From NCBI RefSeq assembly GCF_015207735.1, contig NZ_JADEWG010000064.1, positions 1 to 36,820 of the forward strand: DNA of 36,820 nucleotides. The letters are read 5' to 3'. The notes below the pieces were generated by a model. That model had not been told where the DNA came from. It did not search any database and worked only from the letters and a program-made list of their open reading frames with translations. The position numbers and the translations under genes are program-made. Below are positions 31,545-36,820 of this stretch, piece by piece (positions within the stretch are counted from its first letter, which is position 1; each line of letters begins with the position of its first letter). The stretch comes from [Phormidium] sp. LEGE 05292. GTDB taxonomy: Bacteria; Cyanobacteriota; Cyanobacteriia; Cyanobacteriales; Aerosakkonemataceae.

Positions 31545-33467
31545 CTAACGCACAGTTTCCAAATTATCAACTTGTTTTTGGAACAACTCGGTAAAGATAG
31601 ACAGCAAAGTTCGCCTCCGTACCTTAATGCTAGCATTCACCGCCATACCGGACTGGACTCGAAATTCCTTGCCATTAATCTTTAATGTTTGATTTGTCAA
31701 CTGAATTTTCGCAGGGAATGAATAGAAAGGACGTTCTTGAGTAGGTGGTAAAACATCCGATCCCAGAGAAGCAGAAGTCAATTTCCCTTGCAAAGTACCA
31801 AATTCAGTAGATGGGAAAGACTCCACATTCACCTCTACTGTTAAACCATCTTTATCCTTAGTTAATCTATCAACCACCTGTCCGATATCTCGGTTACTCA
31901 GGTAGACTTTCGCCACCAATTGATCGTCAGGAACAATTGACAACACTGGTTCATTGTCAATTTGTCGTACCACATATCCGGGGCCAGTGGGTTTCAAATT
32001 GAATACTACACCATCCACAGGAGCTTCAATTTTTTGGAATTGTACAGCTTGTCTTGCTTTAGTAATTTGTGCGTCAATTTCATCAAGCTTTTTCTGATTA
32101 TCCAGGCGCAACCGAGCTAACTGACTATCAATTTCTGCGATTCGTTTTTGGTTGTCGGCAATTTTTGTCCGCACATCTTTTTCGGAAAAAGCGATCGCAT
32201 TTTGCCATTGTTTTTTGGCTTTATCAATTTCTGCATTTAAGCGTTGTTGCTCTTCTTGCAAACGTTGAGCTTCCGCTTGCGTTTTCAACAACTCAGTTTC
32301 CCGCAGCGTCTGTTCATTTTGGCGATCGGCAATTTCCCCAGCAATACTAGCAATTTGATCCTTGCGTGATAACAATTCCGCTTCACTAGCTACTACATCA
32401 TTTCTGCGAGTTAATATCTGTTGCAATTGCCGTCTACCTTGCAAATCCGACAAAGCCCCCGCCTCTACAACAGGTCTAATCTTTTCCATTAAAGCTTGAT
32501 CGGAAACCAACAACTCCTTGGCATTTCTCACCTTATTTTCTGCACCTGGTAACTGCTGTCGAGCAGTTTCTAATTGCTTTTGCGCCGCCTGTACCCGCTC
32601 TCTCGAAGTTGCGACTTGCTCATTATACTTAGGAATTTGTGACTCAGCAGCATTTAATTGAGTTCGCACCTGAGCTAATTGTGCTTGTAACCCTTCTATT
32701 TGCAATCTAGCTGCTTCCTGACGAGATTGAGATTCAGCCCGACTAGCTGCTAAAAGTCCTTGTTGGTTAGTTAAAAACGGATCGCTACTAGCTTGCGTCG
32801 GTGTACCCTTACCATTTGCCAAGGCGGTAAGGTATTCATTTTCCGATAGCAAAGCTACTTTTGCCTTTAATAATTCTTGGAATTCGGGGCTAGTATTAGC
32901 GATACTCGCGCTAGTTAATTGTCCTTTAAACTGTCCATTGTAAAACTGGTTTTCCCGCAGCAATATGTCCCGTTGTCTGATTAGCGCATCTAAATCTGCT
33001 TGGGGTGCTAAGGAGTCCAGTACTAATAATACTTGACCTTTTTGGACGCGATCGCCATCCTTGACATAAATCTCTCTGACTACCCCACCATTAGGCGCAC
33101 GTAATTCTTTAGCTGCTCCCTCTGCTTCCAACTTACCCTGCGCTGGCACACTTTGATCGAGCGGTGCAAAACCAGCCCACAATAACCCAGCACCAGTCAC
33201 ACCAATAATCATCCACACAAAAGCGTGTGACCACCAAGATGGTCTTTCTAAAATAACAGGTTGGTCATCTGGGCGAAAAGGTAAAGGAGTTCTAATTATT
33301 GGTTGTGCTTTAGGTTCCCAAACTGTCTCTAATTCCTTTAGTTGAGTAGCAACATTATGCTTCCCATTACCATTACCATTACCGTTGCCATTACCATAAC
33401 CATTGCCATTGCCATTACCGTTGCCATTGCCGTTGCCATGATGTTCGGTTGTTTCTTTATTAGTCAT
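31545..33467 (-). CDS. HlyD-family membrane fusion/adaptor protein of a type I secretion-like exporter
   Basis: 640 aa. It opens with a low-complexity run of Gly-Asn pairs (residues ~11-36), then a proline-rich cytoplasmic stretch and one membrane span (HAFVWMIIGVTGAGLLWAGF, about 81-100). A lipoyl/β-barrel half (LRAPNGGVVREIYVKDGDRV) and a long coiled-coil hairpin (about 220-480, with SRERVQAAQKQLETARQQLP) follow. The returning lipoyl half EAPVDGVVFNLKP and a β-barrel domain end it. Such adaptors link an inner-membrane ABC exporter to an outer-membrane channel. An AAGGAGAG site lies 10 nt before the ATG. The ABC exporter gene is immediately upstream on the same strand. Confidence 0.9.
   Translation of the reverse strand: MTNKETTEHHGNGNGNGNGNGNGYGNGNGNGNGNGKHNVATQLKELETVWEPKAQPIIRTPLPFRPDDQPVILERPSWWSHAFVWMIIGVTGAGLLWAGFAPLDQSVPAQGKLEAEGAAKELRAPNGGVVREIYVKDGDRVQKGQVLLVLDSLAPQADLDALIRQRDILLRENQFYNGQFKGQLTSASIANTSPEFQELLKAKVALLSENEYLTALANGKGTPTQASSDPFLTNQQGLLAASRAESQSRQEAARLQIEGLQAQLAQVRTQLNAAESQIPKYNEQVATSRERVQAAQKQLETARQQLPGAENKVRNAKELLVSDQALMEKIRPVVEAGALSDLQGRRQLQQILTRRNDVVASEAELLSRKDQIASIAGEIADRQNEQTLRETELLKTQAEAQRLQEEQQRLNAEIDKAKKQWQNAIAFSEKDVRTKIADNQKRIAEIDSQLARLRLDNQKKLDEIDAQITKARQAVQFQKIEAPVDGVVFNLKPTGPGYVVRQIDNEPVLSIVPDDQLVAKVYLSNRDIGQVVDRLTKDKDGLTVEVNVESFPSTEFGTLQGKLTSASLGSDVLPPTQERPFYSFPAKIQLTNQTLKINGKEFRVQSGMAVNASIKVRRRTLLSIFTELFQKQVDNLETVR
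33361..33438 (-). repeat. Hexanucleotide microsatellite coding Gly-Asn pairs
   Basis: Thirteen consecutive GGNAAY-type hexamers (one reading Gly-Tyr, the last Gly-Lys) encode the N-terminal Gly-Asn run of the HlyD-type protein. In-frame hexamer gain or loss would change the linker length without a frameshift. Confidence 0.85.
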
Positions 33468-33534
33468 TTGCTCTTACTCTCCTTGTGAATTTTAAATTTT
33501 ATATTTTGAATTTTGATAGTTATTTGTCACTTAT

Positions 33535-33573
33535 CATTAGTCATTGGTTCTTGGTAATAACCAATGACTAATG
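33535..33573. terminator. Perfect 15-bp inverted repeat between exporter and adaptor genes
   Basis: CATTAGTCATTGGTT (33535-33549) and AACCAATGACTAATG (33559-33573) pair perfectly around a 9-nt loop. It begins 10 nt past the ABC stop. It could tune read-through into the HlyD-type gene, but it also belongs to a TCATTGGTCATTAG repeat family seen across cyanobacteria. There is no T run typical of a strong terminator. Confidence 0.5.
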
Positions 33574-33582
33574 ACCAATAAC

Positions 33583-36500
33583 TTACATTATTTCTGATTC
33601 CTGTTGCTGATAGAGGCAATAATAACGACCTTTCAGCGCCATCAGTTCTTTGTGAGTACCCTGTTCGACAACTGCACCTTGATCCATCATCAATATTAAA
33701 TCTGCACCTCTAACAGTACTCAGACGGTGAGTAATAAAGAAGACTGTTCGATCTGTAAAAGCCTTTCCTAAGTTTTCACAGACTTGGTGTTCCGAGTGGT
33801 AGTCCAGGGCGCTGGTAGCTTCGTCCAGAATTAGCATTCTGGGGCTTTGCAACACAGTCCTAGCTATAGCTATCCTTTGTCTTTGTCCTCCCGAAAGTGA
33901 GGAACCCCGTTCACCAACCACTGTGTTATACCCATTAGACAAAGACATAATAAAGTCATGGGCAACAGCAATTTTAGCAGCTTCGATAATTTCCTCGTCG
34001 GTCGCTTCTGGGTTAGTTAAACTAATGTTTTCCCGGATTGTGCCATTAAACAACAAGGTATCTTGCAACACCATCCCAATTTGACGACGTAAGGAATACA
34101 ACTCCACTTTAGCAATATCGTAGCCATCGACGAGAATTCTGCCCGCTGTTGGCTCATACAGCCGTTGTAGCAATTTCATCAAAGTACTCTTACCGGAACC
34201 ACTTTGACCCACAATGCCCACAAAAGTTCCTGGTTCAAAATCTAAATTAATATTCACCAGTTGCAATGGGCCACTGGGATTAAACCGGAACGACAAATTT
34301 TCGTAAGTCACACCACCTTGAATTGCTGGCATGGCAATATTCGTATTGTTGGTTTCATCGGCTTCAGGATGTGCATCCAAAATGTCGCTGAGTCGTTCAA
34401 TAGACAAGGCTGTTTCTTGGAAGTTTTGCCACAACTGCACTAAACGTAACAATGGACTGGTGACATATCCAGCAATGATGCGGAAAGCGATTAATTGTCC
34501 TAAAGTCAATTGCGGTGGGTTAGAAATTACCATGTAAGCGCCTACCCACAACAGCAATAACCCAGACAATTTATTAAAGAATCCAGATAGAGAACTCGCA
34601 GTACTAAAAGTTAATACCGTCTTAAACCCTGCTGACACATAACGGGCGTATTTTTCTTGCCAATTCCACCGGGATTTTAACTCAATTGTTTGGGCTTTAA
34701 CTGTTTGAATCCCCGATAGCACTTCTACTAAATATGATTGGGTATCGGCGTGGCGTTCAGCTTTGGTGCGGAGTTGGCGTTGGACGATCGGTGCAACTGT
34801 TAAAGTCAAAATGGCAAATAACGGAATGGTTGATAAAGCCACCAAAGTCAGTGGTACGCTGTAAACCAACATGAAGGCAATGTAAAACACAGAGAACAGC
34901 GCATCCAACACCACAGTTAACGCCGTCCCTGTGAGAAATTGCCGAATATTTTCCAACTCGTTTACCCGTCCGGCTAGTTCCCCTACCCGACGGTTATCAA
35001 AGTAGTTCAGAGGTAATTTCAGCATGTGGTCAATTACTTCTGAACCCAAACTAATATCTATTCGGTTGGTAGTATCAACAAATAAAGTCGTCCTGATATA
35101 TGTCAGTAACGCTTCAAAAACTGCCACGACTAACAGCAATAACCCCACACTATGCAGAATGCTATCACTGCGGTCTTTAATTACTTGGTCAATAATTACC
35201 TGAGTGGCTAAAGGATTTGCCAAAGCAAAAAGTTGTACCAAGAAAGAAGCGATAAATACTTCAATCAGGACTTTTTTATGTTTTTTAATTGCAGGTAAAA
35301 ACCAGCGCAGGCTGAATTTTTCTCTTTGTCCTTCGGGACGGGGTTGCAGTAATAATACTTGTCCTTCTGCGCCCCAAGATTCGGCAAATTCTTTGGGTGT
35401 GCGGCGGCGAATTCCCTCTTCGGGTACTGCCAGCATTAATTCTTTTTCACTAATTTGGTAGAGTACGGCAAAGCTATCTTGCCATTGAATCAATGCTGGT
35501 GCTCTTAACCTGGGAACTGCGGCGGCTTGGACTTGAACTAACTGGGCGCTAATACCCATCATTTCGGCTATGCCACCACAGGTAAGGAGGGTGAGTCCGC
35601 CTTTGGTTTTATTTTGGTTATCAATAATTTTATAGATGATTTCTCGCCGGAAATTCACGCCCAAATACTTAGCTAGCATCTTAAAGCAAGCTAAGGGCGC
35701 TTCAACTGGGCCACGCCCTTTAAAATATTGAAAGGGACGTTCTGAGACTATGACTGGTTCAGTTTTAGCAGCTATTTCCGAGGCGTAGGGAATTTCGTCG
35801 TAGGGTGACTGGGGACTGGTAACTGGTGAGTGGGAATCTGTTTGTGCTTCCTCTGTCTCTGTCTGTGTGGCTGCTTCTATTACTTGTACTGTTTTTGCTG
35901 CTTGTGGTAAGGCAGAAATGGGTACTCCCAATAACCGACCGCCTTGTTTGCCTTTGACGGGTACCCAACTACCGACATCTTGGATGGGAAAACGGCTACC
36001 GTTGGAGAATGCGCCGATCATGCCACTACTAACCATCCATAACAGATTGCGATCGAGTTCTGGCAAGGTAGCTTGACCGTTCGGGAGGTTAACTACTTTG
36101 GCGTGGGGGAAAACTTCTCCCGTCAGTTCTTTCAGGTTGACTGTAGCTATTGCCCGACGTTGTAATTCTAAACTTAAAAGTTCAAATACTTCACTAATAC
36201 TTGCTTGTTCGCGATAGGCTTGGCGCAGGATTGGTTCTTGATTGATGAAGGATAAAAATACCTCGGTGGGAATGGTAATGCAGATCACTTCGTCTGATGC
36301 GATCGCAGTTTCGCAACCTTCTCCGCGCACTAATGCCGCCCAGCCTAGCACTTTCCCTGGCCCCGCCATGTACAAGCTGACCGGGTTTTGCGTGCGTTGG
36401 TCGTAAGCTAACACCCGCACTTGTCCCATGTAAACAATAGCTACTTGGCTAGGTGTGGCTTCTTTTTGGATAATTGGTTGCCCAATGCGATACCGCAATA

Positions 36501-36609
36501 ACTGGCATTCAGCGGCTAGCTTTTGTAATGTGCTGTTTTCCAGTTGGTTAAACGGTTCTGTCTGGGCGAGAAATGTTTGAATTTGCGATCGAGAAACTGC
36601 TTGGGTCAT
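33583..36609 (-). CDS. ABC exporter with cNMP-binding and inactive C39-like domains
   Basis: 1008 aa. Domain order: cyclic-nucleotide-binding-type domain (~10-150, GKVLGWAALVRGEG), linker (~150-290), C39 peptidase-like domain (~292-420), six-span transmembrane domain (~440-720), nucleotide-binding domain (~755-1000). The C39-like site reads EAPLACFKM where active members have a D/E-C-G catalytic cysteine, and DSFAVLYQI where they have His, so it should bind but not cleave its substrate, like HlyB. The ATPase motifs are complete: GQSGSGKST, LQDTLLF, LSGGQRQRIAIAR, MLILDEATSALD and FITHRL. It pairs with the HlyD-type adaptor downstream. No obvious substrate gene (e.g. RTX protein) is in the window. 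Confidence 0.92.
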   Translation of the reverse strand: MTQAVSRSQIQTFLAQTEPFNQLENSTLQKLAAECQLLRYRIGQPIIQKEATPSQVAIVYMGQVRVLAYDQRTQNPVSLYMAGPGKVLGWAALVRGEGCETAIASDEVICITIPTEVFLSFINQEPILRQAYREQASISEVFELLSLELQRRAIATVNLKELTGEVFPHAKVVNLPNGQATLPELDRNLLWMVSSGMIGAFSNGSRFPIQDVGSWVPVKGKQGGRLLGVPISALPQAAKTVQVIEAATQTETEEAQTDSHSPVTSPQSPYDEIPYASEIAAKTEPVIVSERPFQYFKGRGPVEAPLACFKMLAKYLGVNFRREIIYKIIDNQNKTKGGLTLLTCGGIAEMMGISAQLVQVQAAAVPRLRAPALIQWQDSFAVLYQISEKELMLAVPEEGIRRRTPKEFAESWGAEGQVLLLQPRPEGQREKFSLRWFLPAIKKHKKVLIEVFIASFLVQLFALANPLATQVIIDQVIKDRSDSILHSVGLLLLVVAVFEALLTYIRTTLFVDTTNRIDISLGSEVIDHMLKLPLNYFDNRRVGELAGRVNELENIRQFLTGTALTVVLDALFSVFYIAFMLVYSVPLTLVALSTIPLFAILTLTVAPIVQRQLRTKAERHADTQSYLVEVLSGIQTVKAQTIELKSRWNWQEKYARYVSAGFKTVLTFSTASSLSGFFNKLSGLLLLWVGAYMVISNPPQLTLGQLIAFRIIAGYVTSPLLRLVQLWQNFQETALSIERLSDILDAHPEADETNNTNIAMPAIQGGVTYENLSFRFNPSGPLQLVNINLDFEPGTFVGIVGQSGSGKSTLMKLLQRLYEPTAGRILVDGYDIAKVELYSLRRQIGMVLQDTLLFNGTIRENISLTNPEATDEEIIEAAKIAVAHDFIMSLSNGYNTVVGERGSSLSGGQRQRIAIARTVLQSPRMLILDEATSALDYHSEHQVCENLGKAFTDRTVFFITHRLSTVRGADLILMMDQGAVVEQGTHKELMALKGRYYCLYQQQESEIM

Positions 36610-36820
36610 AAGAATTTTAGATTTTTGATTTTAGATTTTCGATTTTTTTGCTTATATTATGCGGTCATACAGCTATTGGTCTAAAGCGGTACATTTTAGT
36701 AAGGGAAGTGCAGAAACGGGAAAGTTTTTAGTTTTTAGTTTGTACGGGCGGGTTTTGCCCAGAGATTGTTTGTGCGGTACAAAGATTATGTACTAAACCC
36801 GCCCCTACAGAGTTTTCTTG
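36610..36820. other. Upstream region of the exporter gene with a repeat element
   Basis: The 130 bp before ATG 36609 are AT-rich with repeated AGATTTT/GATTTTT strings and probably include the promoter. No Shine-Dalgarno is present. A GGGCGGGTTT element follows at 36742-36808. Confidence 0.45.
36742..36808. mobile_element. MITE-like element with GGGCGGGTTT inverted repeats, second copy
   Basis: Arms GGGCGGGTTT (36746-36755) and AAACCCGCCC (36795-36804) flank about 39 bp, with GTAC and CTAC outside. The arms equal those of the element at 3059-3127, while the centres differ. Confidence 0.5.

Overview
The window looks like chromosomal DNA of a cyanobacterium, probably filamentous. It has many GCGATCGC (HIP1-type) octamers, low-to-moderate GC, a long-form hibernation factor of the LrtA type, a DUF1802 protein, and the dispersed short repeats common in such genomes (TTGTCCCC heptamers, GATCCCCCCTAACCCCCC palindromes, GGGCGGGTTT elements). 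The genus cannot be fixed from the sequence alone. No tRNA, rRNA, CRISPR array or transposase gene was recognised.

Layout. (1) 1-7.9 kb holds mostly housekeeping and small genes: hpf/lrtA, lipB, a membrane-anchored EEP phosphoesterase, an aldo/keto reductase, a small membrane protein, a DUF1802 protein, an 84-aa protein, a 25-aa membrane ORF candidate, a glycine-betaine-type ABC ATPase without a permease, an orphan antitoxin-like protein and a coupled pair of unknown genes. (2) 7.9-18.2 kb is an accessory region. On the plus strand come an XPB-like helicase overlapping its Bax1-like (DUF790) nuclease partner, two tandem Uma2 nucleases, and a ZorA/ZorB-like rotary-motor pair with none of the usual Zorya effectors. 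On the minus strand are two FGE-sulfatase-domain proteins whose last 42 codons look like variable regions of diversity-generating retroelement (DGR) targets. Between them is a DUF559 nuclease whose start region has been tandemly amplified. Palindromic repeat arrays fill the gaps. (3) 18.3-31.1 kb is a minus-strand polysaccharide locus: GT4, GT2, rfbA, rfbD, rfbC, three paralogous GT-C-like membrane proteins plus a 52-aa fragment of a fourth, a methyltransferase, a DPM1-like glycosyltransferase and a GtrA-like protein. (4) 31.2-36.6 kb has a decayed membrane-protein gene, then an HlyD-type adaptor and a large ABC exporter (cNMP-binding domain, inactive C39-like domain, TMD, NBD) that together resemble a type I secretion pair.

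How the genes work together. In the polysaccharide locus, rfbA/C/D make dTDP-rhamnose (rfbB must lie elsewhere), GT2 and GT4 enzymes build a glycan, and the DPM1-like enzyme, GtrA-like protein and GT-C-like proteins suggest a lipid-linked sugar being flipped and transferred outside the membrane. ATGA overlaps tie most of these genes together. In the accessory region, helicase-nuclease, nuclease and motor genes in one orientation could be a defence cluster, and the two FGE proteins are candidate targets of a DGR encoded elsewhere. Both are inferences from motifs and gene order, not demonstrated functions.
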